IMG/VR virus record: IMGVR_UViG_3300013131_000282 | Span: 1-21,561 of that record | DNA from: a virus | Reading direction: 5' to 3' (one strand) | Length of the DNA stretch: 21,561 nucleotides | Shown: in pieces, positions 1-7,339 of the stretch | Layout: each line of letters opens with the position of its first letter | Position numbering within the stretch: position 1 is the first letter of the stretch | Notes under the pieces: generated by a model | Told to the model about the DNA's origin: nothing | The model's input: only the letters and a program-made list of their open reading frames with translations | Database searches by the model: none | Program-made: the position numbers and the translations under genes

Positions 1-83
1 ACTTGATTGCCGTTAATATCCTGATCTAGAAATTTAACCTTTAATTTAACCGTATCATTGACAAGTACGTTGCTATTTGACAT
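1..83 (-). CDS. Partial small phage structural-type protein (N-terminus only)
   Basis: The first 27 codons of a minus-strand gene that runs off the window are visible, from an ATG at 83 preceded by a GGAG ribosome-binding site about 6 nt upstream. The peptide begins MSNSNVLVNDTVKLKVKF and continues with LDQDINGNQ. The 'NDTVKLKVKFLDQDGN' style is common at the start of small beta-sandwich phage proteins of virion or adaptor type, but that is resemblance only. It follows the 94-aa gene in the same direction, so it is probably co-transcribed with it. Too little is visible to assign a function. Confidence 0.6.
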   Translation of the reverse strand, partial: MSNSNVLVNDTVKLKVKFLDQDINGNQ

Positions 84-129
84 AATTCTCCAATTTTAAA
101 TACAGCCTATGAGTATAGTACAAGTTATC

Positions 130-414
130 TTAACCTACTGCTATTTCATTTTCCCCGGTAATATATACTACCTCAGCTGTTAAAAGGGCGGTATAGTCTT
201 CGTTTTCTGGAATTACGGTGATGATAGAATCACCTTCAATTTCAATACTTATAACTGATATAGTTGTTAAATTTGAAAAATCTTCATTGAATGCGAAAAA
301 AAATGAAACTTCAGGAACAATAATTGGGTTAGAATTACCCGGAACATATATATAAAGGTTTCCACTATATGAATAGTTATTTTGATTATATACTATTGGA
401 CTTCCGTATAGCAT
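130..414 (-). CDS. Hypothetical 94-aa protein
   Basis: A 94-residue ORF begins at an ATG at 414 with a GGGAG ribosome-binding site 5-6 nt upstream and ends with TAA. The sequence is rich in Ile, Val, Asn and Glu, with alternating hydrophobic stretches (LYIYVPG, VSFFFAF, AEVVYITG) that predict a beta-sheet fold. There is no signal peptide, membrane helix or Cys motif. It lies between the four-gene 2OG oxygenase run and a partial small gene, all in the same direction. I do not recognise the family; a small virion beta-domain protein is possible but unsupported. Confidence 0.55.
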   Translation of the reverse strand: MLYGSPIVYNQNNYSYSGNLYIYVPGNSNPIIVPEVSFFFAFNEDFSNLTTISVISIEIEGDSIITVIPENEDYTALLTAEVVYITGENEIAVG

Positions 415-467
415 GTGGCTCCCAGTTTTAACTACCCTAATAGTAACGTACTATTTTTGGTTTATTC

Positions 468-1244
468 CTAGTGCATATTAAAAAATAATGAGTCTTTTTT
501 AAGATCCTTCATCCATATTCTGCTATCATTTGGTCGAGAGTTTTCCGGACTGCCATACAAAAAAGAACTTAGATATGCCACTCTCATTCCATCTACGACT
601 GGCAAAACCTCGTGGGTTCCAATATAGTTGGCGGGATAAATAACAGCTGTTCCCATCTTTGGTTTATACTCATATTTAGCATGCCTAAACCTTATTTGTC
701 CACCTGTAAAATTATATCCATTTAATTCAGATTTTGAATCAACACAATCGTTTAGGTATATATTTACGCTTACTTTAGCGTGCTTTGGATATTCGTTAGC
801 GGTGCCAAGACTCTCTTGATATGGTATTTGGTCATCACAGTGAGGACCGATACCTTGACCTTTTGAGTATGCCGCAAAATGTCCTGCGCTTCTCCACCAG
901 CAAACAGTAGCAGCGTCTGGATATATTTTGCAGTATTCTACCAAAACTTTATATACGCAAGATTCCATCTCTTCTACTAATTTTACTTGTTCGCTAGTTG
1001 GTTTTTCTTCATAGCCATTACACAAAGGGTTTATAAATCTTTCTGGAGCTAAAGATACTTCATTTATGTCAAACTTAAAACCCGTTCTATTTACTGCGTA
1101 AGTTTTTCCATTTTCTTCAACATAAGTAAAAGTATCCTGCTCAAGCTTTCTCAAGAAATTTATAAAATCAATAGTAAACTTTGGATCTATATCAAAAAGA
1201 TTTTCGACCACACAAAGTCCACTTCCTATATCTGTTATTTTCAC
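468..1244 (-). CDS. 2OG-Fe(II) oxygenase, prolyl-4-hydroxylase-like (copy 1 of tandem four)
   Basis: This 258-aa protein has the double-stranded beta-helix signature of Fe(II)/2-oxoglutarate dioxygenases: the iron-binding HxD as H135-C-D137 in GIGPHCDD, the distal His H211 in GTHEV, and the 2OG-binding Arg R221 in GMRVAYL. 'YLNDCVDS' followed by 'FTGGQIRF' is the usual strand pair before the distal His. The expected reaction is hydroxylation of a protein or small-molecule substrate using O2 and 2OG. The start is a GTG whose first base overlaps the last base of the preceding gene's TAG, suggesting translational coupling. It is the last and shortest of four tandem paralogues. The substrate cannot be read from the sequence; nearby proline-rich proteins are candidates (inference). 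Confidence 0.9.
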   Translation of the reverse strand: MKITDIGSGLCVVENLFDIDPKFTIDFINFLRKLEQDTFTYVEENGKTYAVNRTGFKFDINEVSLAPERFINPLCNGYEEKPTSEQVKLVEEMESCVYKVLVEYCKIYPDAATVCWWRSAGHFAAYSKGQGIGPHCDDQIPYQESLGTANEYPKHAKVSVNIYLNDCVDSKSELNGYNFTGGQIRFRHAKYEYKPKMGTAVIYPANYIGTHEVLPVVDGMRVAYLSSFLYGSPENSRPNDSRIWMKDLKKDSLFFNMH

Positions 1245-2119
1245 TATTGACTCACTATTCTAAAATGTTCTGAATATTCAGAATATCCTTTTTGTTTAAG
1301 AAATTTTTTATAATCATTCATTAAAGACGGCATATACAGGTTTGTGGAAGTTTTTGCCATTTCTGGTTCTTTTAATGGATCAGTTACAGATTCTCCAACT
1401 TTTTCATTTGGAGTTCCGTGACTGTACCAACCCAAATAAGAATATCTTTCTCCAGCTTCAACAGGCTTTACTTCATGAGCCGCCATATAATTTGAGGGAA
1501 AAAATAATATATCACCTTTTTTAGGTTTGAAATCAATATCAAGATAATTAAAATAATGATGACCACCAGAAAAATTTGTTTCATTTATTTCTGATTCTGA
1601 ATCAACGCAATCATTTAAGTAAAAAACGGTACTAACAGAATTTCTAGTTGCAAGTTGATCTATGGGTGTCCAAACATTATAAACATAATCGGCACTAACA
1701 TCGGAATGCGAGCCAAGGTAAACACCTTTTTTGTACTGCACAATGTGTCCTTTAACCTTCCACCAAACGCACTTTGCTGCCAATGGAAATAATTCAAAAT
1801 ACTTGAGCAAATAGCCATCTTTTGCTTGTTCTATAAAATCAAATATTTGTTTAAATTTTTCATCGGCATACCTATGTATCGCAGATCCTCTGCCTGGCAT
1901 TTGCTCTACTGAGTCTTTTCCAAAAAAGTATCCACTCTTGTTTATGTAGCATTCTTCTTTTGTCTCTGGATTAATGGCTGGTTTGTACATGTCGCTTTTT
2001 TCTTTGTTAATTGAGTCTCTTGCAAATTCTAAGATGTATTTCCAGTCAAGATCTAATGCAGATCTAAAGACCACAACACCACCACCAAGATGTTCTGCTT
2101 CTACGTTATTATCTTTCAT
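1244..2119 (-). CDS. 2OG-Fe(II) oxygenase, prolyl-4-hydroxylase-like (copy 2 of tandem four)
   Basis: This 291-aa paralogue of its neighbours carries H138-S-D140 (GSHSD), distal His H215 (AAHEVKP) and 2OG-binding Arg R225 (GERYSYLG), so the full iron and cosubstrate set is present. The N-terminal segment GGGVVVFRSALDLD matches the corresponding part of the other three copies, and 'CVWWKVKGH' (117-125) is the conserved helix/strand before the iron site. The ATG at 2119 has an AAGGA ribosome-binding site and lies 11 nt inside the preceding gene. Roughly 55 residues beyond the jelly-roll (to 291) are unique to this copy. Probably catalytically active; substrate unknown. Confidence 0.9.
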   Translation of the reverse strand: MKDNNVEAEHLGGGVVVFRSALDLDWKYILEFARDSINKEKSDMYKPAINPETKEECYINKSGYFFGKDSVEQMPGRGSAIHRYADEKFKQIFDFIEQAKDGYLLKYFELFPLAAKCVWWKVKGHIVQYKKGVYLGSHSDVSADYVYNVWTPIDQLATRNSVSTVFYLNDCVDSESEINETNFSGGHHYFNYLDIDFKPKKGDILFFPSNYMAAHEVKPVEAGERYSYLGWYSHGTPNEKVGESVTDPLKEPEMAKTSTNLYMPSLMNDYKKFLKQKGYSEYSEHFRIVSQ

Positions 2120-3053
2120 TTTTTCCTTTTTTATGTGGAAGATTTTCTTTGGTTCCGCTACTACTCGGTCTAAGTATAGTTGGTCTAAGAATAGAATCCA
2201 ATTTAGAATCGCGTGAAGCCGTCTCTAAATCTTCATAATCATATTTGTTTAGTATGTAAGAAATATAATCTTCTCTTAATGTTTTAGCCCAAATCTGGCC
2301 CTGCGCTCCTATCGGAAGTTCTTCATTGGTAATAAATATGCCTCTCTCTGGATGGGAAGAACCCTGAGCAAAATAACCTATATATGCATAACGGCTGCCG
2401 TTGTAGCATGGTTTTATTTCATGAGTTCCTAAATAATTTGAAGGAAAAATTAAAACATCACCTGCTTTTGGAACATGCTTTACATTGGCATAAGGGAATG
2501 CTATCTCTCCCTTGTTGTATTCATATTTGACTATATCTTCTTTGTCCTCAACAGAAGAGTTTAAATAAATTATTGCACCAACCACGTTTCTGGTCGCCAA
2601 CTGAAGGTCTGGTTCAAGATCTGGTTGATAGTTGACGTCATTGTCATTGTGCATACCCATGTCGCTGCCAGGGCCATAAGCCAGAACATGACCAAGAGTT
2701 TTCCACCATATATTTCTTAGTATCATTGGATAAATTTCTATATATCTTAAAAGACTACTGTAGATAATATTTTCACAATTTTTAAAAAAATCAACTATAT
2801 TCTTAGGGCTATTATTATCTATAAAATTCATTATATGACTAGCCGACCTGTGTATATCTTCTACTAAATACCTGTGGCCACTTCTGTTTATGGCGTAGGA
2901 ATTGCCATCGTTTTCTTTTATTATAGCATAATCTTCTTCAATTGCTTTTTGTTTTAAGGAAGCAAGGTATGGAATAATTGAATCTTGATCTACATCTATA
3001 GCATTAGGAAAACAGACTATTCCCATTCCATAATGAATCGGATCTGATTCCAT
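2109..3053 (-). CDS. 2OG-Fe(II) oxygenase, prolyl-4-hydroxylase-like (copy 3 of tandem four)
   Basis: This 314-aa paralogue has H135-N-D137 (GMHNDND), distal His H211 (GTHEIKP) and Arg R221 (GSRYAYIGYF). The conserved 'NIWWKTLGHVLAYG' block precedes the iron site and 'PKAGDVLIFPSNYLG' precedes the distal His. The C-terminal ~80 residues after the core are charged and Ser/Pro-rich (LRPTILRPSSSGTKE) and look disordered. The ATG at 3053 lies 10 nt after the stop of copy 4 and the 3' end overlaps the start of copy 2, so the four genes form one translational unit. All catalytic residues are present; the substrate is not identifiable. Confidence 0.9.
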   Translation of the reverse strand: MESDPIHYGMGIVCFPNAIDVDQDSIIPYLASLKQKAIEEDYAIIKENDGNSYAINRSGHRYLVEDIHRSASHIMNFIDNNSPKNIVDFFKNCENIIYSSLLRYIEIYPMILRNIWWKTLGHVLAYGPGSDMGMHNDNDVNYQPDLEPDLQLATRNVVGAIIYLNSSVEDKEDIVKYEYNKGEIAFPYANVKHVPKAGDVLIFPSNYLGTHEIKPCYNGSRYAYIGYFAQGSSHPERGIFITNEELPIGAQGQIWAKTLREDYISYILNKYDYEDLETASRDSKLDSILRPTILRPSSSGTKENLPHKKGKNER

Positions 3054-3063
3054 TTCAGTTTAG

Positions 3064-4218
3064 TTACTCAATTTGCTGCGGATTTGTATTGCATGGCCCG
3101 GAACCTTCTGCCTGTTGCTCTGCAGCTTTTCTCTGATTTTCTGCAGCGTTGACCTCAGACATATCTGGATCTGGAACCGCCCCAACATCAACCGTATCGT
3201 GCGTGGTATTATACTGGGCTACTTCTCTGCCTTGAAATACTGGATTCCAGCCAGGCTCAACGCCACTTTTAGAAGCGTCAAAATATATTGAATGAGGTGA
3301 CTTGCAATATAGTTCGTAGTCATCGTAAATATTATCAAACCATACTGGGGGACACCACTTATTGCTCTTTTTTTCTTCAACAACAACTATTCCAGCTTTT
3401 AAGTCATTATCTCCTTGACCAAAGAAAGTAAGATAACTATATCTTACGCCTTTGCCCATGGGCTCAACATCGTGAGAAGCTACATAGTTTGTCGGGAAAA
3501 ATATAATGTCTCCCTTTTGAGGCTTATAAGAAATGCCAAGGTGGACAAATCTAAGATTTCCACCGGTAAAATTTTTACCGTTTAGTTCGTCTTCTGACTC
3601 GACATGATCATTGAAATATACAAGAGCGCCACAAGTTTGACGGGACGCAACCATGCCTTTGGGCATGTATCTAACGCCTTTGGTCACCTTGTAGTTTGTG
3701 TCGTTGTCAGCGTGGCAACCAAGTCTGCCTCCATCTCCATATCTAAGAATATGACCTCTAGTTTTCCACCAAATACTTCCAATCATCAACGGATAATGGT
3801 CTATGTATTTGATAAGACATTTATAAATCTGCTCTTCAATATAATAAAAGAAGTTTGTAACGTCTTCAGGGGTGTCGGACGTGACAGGATCCAATAGTCT
3901 AACTGGAGTAGCAGGAACGTCAACTAATCTATATCTAAATCCGTCTTCGTTTATGCCAAACTTTTCTCCATTTACTTCAATATATTTCCATCTATCTTTG
4001 TGGGCTTCTTCTGCTTTTCCATCTATATATCCAAGAATCAAATCTTGATCTATTTTAAATGCATTTCTAAAAACAACAATTCCCGCCCCAAGTACTTCAC
4101 AATCAAATGCCCCTATCTCATTAATAATATTTTCATCTATTTTTGGAGATACTGGAAATGATTTAAGATTCTCATTTTCGATATTTTGATCTGTAATTGT
4201 ACTGCTTCCATATGACAT
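3064..4218 (-). CDS. 2OG-Fe(II) oxygenase, prolyl-4-hydroxylase-like (copy 4, with extended termini)
   Basis: At 384 aa this is the longest of the four tandem paralogues. It has about 40 extra N-terminal residues before the shared GAGIVVFRNAFKID block. The iron site is H169-A-D171 (GCHADND), the distal His is H249 (ASHDVEP) and the 2OG Arg is R259 (GVRYSYLTFF). The C-terminal ~100 residues are outside the fold and end in a Gln/Ala/Glu-rich tail (AENQRKAAEQQAEG) that is probably disordered. The ATG at 4218 has a GGGG ribosome-binding site and is 4 nt downstream of the GPx-like gene's stop. It is first in the tandem run, so the others may have arisen by duplication from a gene of this type. Confidence 0.9.
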   Translation of the reverse strand: MSYGSSTITDQNIENENLKSFPVSPKIDENIINEIGAFDCEVLGAGIVVFRNAFKIDQDLILGYIDGKAEEAHKDRWKYIEVNGEKFGINEDGFRYRLVDVPATPVRLLDPVTSDTPEDVTNFFYYIEEQIYKCLIKYIDHYPLMIGSIWWKTRGHILRYGDGGRLGCHADNDTNYKVTKGVRYMPKGMVASRQTCGALVYFNDHVESEDELNGKNFTGGNLRFVHLGISYKPQKGDIIFFPTNYVASHDVEPMGKGVRYSYLTFFGQGDNDLKAGIVVVEEKKSNKWCPPVWFDNIYDDYELYCKSPHSIYFDASKSGVEPGWNPVFQGREVAQYNTTHDTVDVGAVPDPDMSEVNAAENQRKAAEQQAEGSGPCNTNPQQIE

Positions 4219-4222
4219 ATTT

Positions 4223-4840
4223 TTACCCCAGTAATTCGTCTATTGCTTCTCTTATTGTCCAACCAGCACCCATAACTCTTGGCTCTTCATCCAAGGGCAT
4301 GTCTTGCCAATTGAATCTGGAAACTACTATTCCATTTCTACTAATCAAGAATTTCTCATAGTTATGAGGTATTCTTGCTATTGCTTGACCAGCTAAATTT
4401 TGGCCAATCGAGGCTGCCTCAGTACCATCTGCTGTGGTATCAGAGTATGCTCTTTTTTCCTTTCCTTTTAAGAAAGAAAATACTTCGTGTTCATTTTTTC
4501 CATTTACTTCTACTTTTTCTGATATTGAAAATGTAACAAATGGATAGTTTGTTTTAATAAAATTATTAATTTCTTCGTTAGATCCTGGTTCCATTTTTCC
4601 AAATTGATTGCATGGAAAAGCAATAACCGAAAATCCTCTGTCCTTAAACTCATCATGAACTTTTTGAAGTTCCCAAAGATTTCTACTTGTTCTTACATAA
4701 GACCACAAGGGACTGCATTGTGGCTTGTAACCAAATTTACTAGAGATATTTACCATTAAAGTAACTTTACCATCATGTTGACCAAGGAAGTCTTCTTCTC
4801 CATTGAGGCTTTTTATTTTGATTGAATATACATTATCCAT
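4223..4840 (-). CDS. Glutathione peroxidase homologue lacking the peroxidatic cysteine
   Basis: This 205-aa thioredoxin-fold protein is clearly of the GPx family: VNISSKFGYKPQ (30-41) aligns with the family's VN-ASKCG-TPQ, FPCNQFG (75-81) is intact, EPGSNEEI (84-91) is intact, and NYEKFLISRNG (160-170) matches the C-terminal FLI-R-G block. The peroxidatic Cys/Sec position is Phe36 (TTT), and the catalytic Trp appears to be His159; Gln79 and Asn160 remain. A Cys sits six residues further on (C42), and C77 is the usual resolving-type Cys. There is also a short insertion after C42. Ordinary GPx chemistry is unlikely; a redox role through C42/C77 or a non-catalytic role is possible. It overlaps the upstream gene by 8 nt. 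Confidence 0.85.
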   Translation of the reverse strand: MDNVYSIKIKSLNGEEDFLGQHDGKVTLMVNISSKFGYKPQCSPLWSYVRTSRNLWELQKVHDEFKDRGFSVIAFPCNQFGKMEPGSNEEINNFIKTNYPFVTFSISEKVEVNGKNEHEVFSFLKGKEKRAYSDTTADGTEAASIGQNLAGQAIARIPHNYEKFLISRNGIVVSRFNWQDMPLDEEPRVMGAGWTIREAIDELLG

Positions 4841-5129
4841 TTTTTGTACCCTTAAAATCTACTGTACAGTATTCATTGATGTGTATTTTGCCTATAATTT
4901 CATTATTTAATAAAGATCCAATTACAAGAATGCGGGCTTTTGTTGGGGTAAGTGTTGTACCAAACATCTCAAAGCTATTTAAATCACATTTTATATCACT
5001 AAATTCCATTGAACCTCTCATCTCAGAAATAAATCCAGACATCGTTTCGGATACTGATAATGCGTATCTGTCTGAACCTAAAGGACTCAACACTTCAATA
5101 TTCCATTTGCCTACTAAAAAATTACTCAC
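4833..5129 (-). CDS. Small beta-rich hypothetical protein (98 aa)
   Basis: This 98-aa protein starts at an ATG that overlaps the DUF6065-like gene's 3' end by 8 nt, and it ends 8 nt into the GPx-like gene, so the three are translationally coupled. The pattern GKWNIEVLSPLG (7-18), then Leu/Ser-rich strands, then VDFKGTKNG at the end resembles a widespread family of ~100-aa small beta-barrel domains with 'GTW-V-TPMG' starts and 'F-G-R' ends. That match is by eye and uncertain. There is no signal peptide and no catalytic motif. The tight overlap with the redox-fold neighbour suggests expression together, not a shared function. Confidence 0.65.
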   Translation of the reverse strand: MSNFLVGKWNIEVLSPLGSDRYALSVSETMSGFISEMRGSMEFSDIKCDLNSFEMFGTTLTPTKARILVIGSLLNNEIIGKIHINEYCTVDFKGTKNG

Positions 5130-5829
5130 TTGCTGGCTCCTTTAGTTTTGGAATACCTTCGAATGCTGGACCAATCTTTTCTCCCTTTTCATTAAGGCCT
5201 GTTTTGATTCCTTTCATCCATGTCCAGGGATGCTCTTGAAGCTTTTTTGTTTTCGCATTGCCGTATGACATTCTGTCTTGAATCAATTGAGGTTTATCCC
5301 AAAGATTATCTGTCTTAAATTCTACATTTTGTAGGAGATCATTGGGATATATAGTAAAGAACATAAACGGCATTCCTGCAGAAAATGTGACAGGTTCCCC
5401 AACTTTAGTTATTTTCCAATTCATATTAAATTCATCTGGCCACCAATAGCTAGGAATAGACGCAGTTAAAGGAACAGCTCCGTCAACAAAATAGTTCGGA
5501 GATCCACTTATCCAGGTGCTGTATCCATCTTCTGTATGGAAAGCCCATCCCGTAGTGAAAGACATTATTCCGATAATACTTGGCTGGGTAACAGGCCTAT
5601 TATTGTACATCTCACCCTTTAGGACTTTTGGTACGGTGTTTCCACCATCCCATTGAACAACAACATCCTGCTCAAGAATCAGTTCCCATCCACTAACATT
5701 TGCAACAGTCAGAGGTAGACACTGGTAGGCATGTTTGTTATAGGTTGCGTCCATCCAATCTCTTTTAATTCTAGACTGTTTAACCGGTGGTGGATTTTGA
5801 TGAGTTTTAGTTAAAGTTATTAAAGTCAT
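5122..5829 (-). CDS. DUF6065-family protein
   Basis: This 235-aa protein carries the pattern I associate with DUF6065: RDWMDATYNKHAYQCLPL (23-40) followed by ANVSGWEL, 'VQWDGG', 'GIMSFTTGWAFHTEDG' and 'MNWKITKVGEPVTFSAG' with 'FFTIYP'. The N-terminal 'RDWMD..Y...RCLPL-ANA-GWE' and central 'F-MNWK' blocks are characteristic; here the usual Arg before Cys is Gln. The function of the family is not known to me. It is Trp- and Pro-rich, with no signal peptide. The ATG is 2 nt after the stop of the upstream 2OG oxygenase, and the end overlaps the 98-aa gene, so it is part of the same operon. An accessory role in the modification cluster is conceivable but not shown. Confidence 0.75.
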   Translation of the reverse strand: MTLITLTKTHQNPPPVKQSRIKRDWMDATYNKHAYQCLPLTVANVSGWELILEQDVVVQWDGGNTVPKVLKGEMYNNRPVTQPSIIGIMSFTTGWAFHTEDGYSTWISGSPNYFVDGAVPLTASIPSYWWPDEFNMNWKITKVGEPVTFSAGMPFMFFTIYPNDLLQNVEFKTDNLWDKPQLIQDRMSYGNAKTKKLQEHPWTWMKGIKTGLNEKGEKIGPAFEGIPKLKEPASE

Positions 5830-5831
5830 TG

Positions 5832-6509
5832 TTATTTTTTAATTCCTACATTTTCTGTTATCTTTGATCCGTCAGTTGCGTATCCAATTGGATACTTGTG
5901 GTTATTATCGTTATAATCAAACATGGTAACCGCAGAGTACTTAGTCCCACTTTTAACCTTCAGTGACGCATGTGCATATATATACGTTGATGGAAATAAA
6001 ACTACGTCTCCGGCTTTTGGCTTCAATGTTATATCTAAATATGGAAACCATAACTCACCACCTTCATACTCATCATTTAGGTACATGACAGAGGATACCG
6101 TGCAGATATAAGAAAACCCATGATCTGTATGCACTGCAAAATGTTGACCTGGCTGATATCTGACAAAGTTAATTGCTTCCATAAATTCCATTTTAAAGTT
6201 ATACATAGACTCATAGTGGTTTAGGCATTTTTTTAATCTTACGTCTACATCGTCATAACATTTTTTAATCTCCTCAAATTCTGGAGTTAAATAAGGCCAG
6301 TGAACTGGACTCATCTTTAAATCTACACAATCTCTATATTCGGGTTTTTTTACATTATATCCGACCACTGCGTCTGACCATTTAAACATTTCATGACTAC
6401 TATTTCCTATAGTAGCTTCTAGTCTTTCTGGAATATCTAAATCTCTTGAAATTGCATTTCTATATAGAAAAATTCCTAGTTTTGGATCACTTACGTGATA
6501 GAATTCCAT
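5832..6509 (-). CDS. 2OG-Fe(II) oxygenase with Lys at the cosubstrate position (P4H-type)
   Basis: From the ATG at 6509 this is a 225-aa protein. I prefer this start to an in-frame ATG at 6572 because a GAGAGAGAA purine tract sits just upstream and homology to relatives starts here (LGIFLYRNAISRD). The iron site is H127-T-D129 (AVHTDHG), the distal His is H180 (YAHAS), and the 2OG-binding position is K190 (SGTKYSAVTMF) instead of Arg. Lys at this position is what collagen-type prolyl 4-hydroxylases use, so the change is compatible with activity. 'YLNDEYEGGELWFPYLDI' and 'KPKAGDVVLFPS' are textbook family strands. It is divergent from the plus-strand 2OG gene and heads the operon DUF6065–98 aa–GPx–2OG x4. 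Confidence 0.9.
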   Translation of the reverse strand: MEFYHVSDPKLGIFLYRNAISRDLDIPERLEATIGNSSHEMFKWSDAVVGYNVKKPEYRDCVDLKMSPVHWPYLTPEFEEIKKCYDDVDVRLKKCLNHYESMYNFKMEFMEAINFVRYQPGQHFAVHTDHGFSYICTVSSVMYLNDEYEGGELWFPYLDITLKPKAGDVVLFPSTYIYAHASLKVKSGTKYSAVTMFDYNDNNHKYPIGYATDGSKITENVGIKK

Positions 6510-6537
6510 TTTATTCTCTCTCTTAAATAAATTGACA

Positions 6538-6546
6538 TGATATAAT
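6538..6546 (+). promoter_or_regulatory. Possible extended -10 promoter for the plus-strand island
   Basis: TGATATAAT at 6538-6546 matches the extended -10 consensus TGnTATAAT exactly. It lies about 30 nt before the 44-aa ORF and within the gap between divergent genes. A TTGACA at 6532-6537 is too close to act as its -35 element. It is the only obvious promoter-like sequence for the two plus-strand ORFs. AT-rich sequence gives such matches by chance, so confidence is moderate. Confidence 0.4.
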
Positions 6547-6575
6547 ATACCACCGAATTTACAGGAAAACAATGC

Positions 6576-6710
6576 ATGATTGAAAAAATAAAACCTAAAG
6601 ATAACATGCTATTGATTTTTCCATCTGGAGAGATGTACAATCATAGGGCAGAAAAAGTAATATCAGGTACTAGATATATGTGTGCAAATTTTTGGTGCAA
6701 AAAGGATTAA
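6576..6710 (+). pseudogene. 2OG-Fe(II) oxygenase C-terminal remnant (44 aa)
   Basis: This 44-codon ORF encodes only the last part of a 2OG oxygenase jelly-roll: KPKDNMLLIFPSGEMYNHRA followed by EKVISGTRYMCANFW. It contains the distal iron-binding His (YNH) and the 2OG-binding Arg (GTRY) but no HxD half. Similarity extends upstream of the ATG (EFTGKQC), up to an in-frame TAA at 6543, which suggests a truncated gene and not a designed small protein. An AGGA ribosome-binding site at 6563-6566 and the extended -10 upstream mean it could still be translated. Its stop lies 1 nt before the start of the intact 2OG gene, so it may now act as a coupling leader ORF. Confidence 0.65.
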
Positions 6711-6711
6711 A

Positions 6712-7332
6712 ATGGAAAAGTCTCTAATACTTCCTGGACATTTTGGAAACTCTAAAGATAATATAAAAATTATTAAAAATTTTATTGATTTAGAAGATTT
6801 AAAAACTATACAAAAATTTCTTCCAACCATAAATGAGTGGATGGATGCGGGAGAAAATAAGTATGCAGAAGACGGAACTTGCACCTATGATGCATCTTAT
6901 TGGCAAAATCGTCAATGTAGTTTTGACATTTTGTCTAGAATTAATTTAGATATTTATAACTTGATAGATAAATATATCATAAAGATGCAGTGGTTTTTAG
7001 AGGATGAGTTCAAAGTAAAACTAAGCGTTAGGCCACCAGTAATCATAAGGTGGTTTCCCGGTTTAGAGCAACAGCCTCATGCTGATAAACAGCTTAATGA
7101 TGGATCACCAAATCCATTTCCGACTTATGACATAAACTCTTTATTGTATTATAATGACGAATTTGAGGGAGGGGAACTGTACTACCCTCAGCATGATCTT
7201 GTGATAAAGCCCGAACCTGGCTTAGCGATTGCCCATCCTGGAGATATCAATTATCTTCATGGCGTAAAAATGGTAACAAAAGGAGAAAGATATACCACTC
7301 CTTCTTTTTATACAATAACAAAATTGTTATAA
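6712..7332 (+). CDS. 2OG-Fe(II) oxygenase (plus-strand copy)
   Basis: From the ATG at 6712 (AAAGGA 5 nt upstream) this is a 206-aa protein; an earlier in-frame ATG at 6682 would overlap the remnant ORF and lacks a ribosome-binding site. The iron site is H123-A-D125 (QPHADKQ), the distal His is H183 (YLHGVKM) and the 2OG Arg is R193 (GERYTTPSFY). 'YNDEFEGGELYYP' and 'VIKPEPGLAIAHPG' are standard strands of the fold. It lacks the N-terminal block shared by the four tandem copies, and PHAD with LHGV places it in a different subgroup. It is the only intact plus-strand gene in the window and converges on the 141-aa gene 7 nt away. Confidence 0.9.
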   Translation: MEKSLILPGHFGNSKDNIKIIKNFIDLEDLKTIQKFLPTINEWMDAGENKYAEDGTCTYDASYWQNRQCSFDILSRINLDIYNLIDKYIIKMQWFLEDEFKVKLSVRPPVIIRWFPGLEQQPHADKQLNDGSPNPFPTYDINSLLYYNDEFEGGELYYPQHDLVIKPEPGLAIAHPGDINYLHGVKMVTKGERYTTPSFYTITKLL

Positions 7333-7339
7333 ACTTTTT

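Noticed and set aside
5832-6572. The longer start (MFSCKFGGILYHVNLF) for the 2OG oxygenase
   Set aside because: It overlaps the divergent promoter region, lacks a ribosome-binding site, and homology begins at the ATG at 6509.
6682-6711. The upstream start (MQIFGAKRIK) of the plus-strand 2OG gene
   Set aside because: The ATG at 6712 has AAAGGA at proper spacing, and the upstream codons overlap the remnant ORF in another frame.
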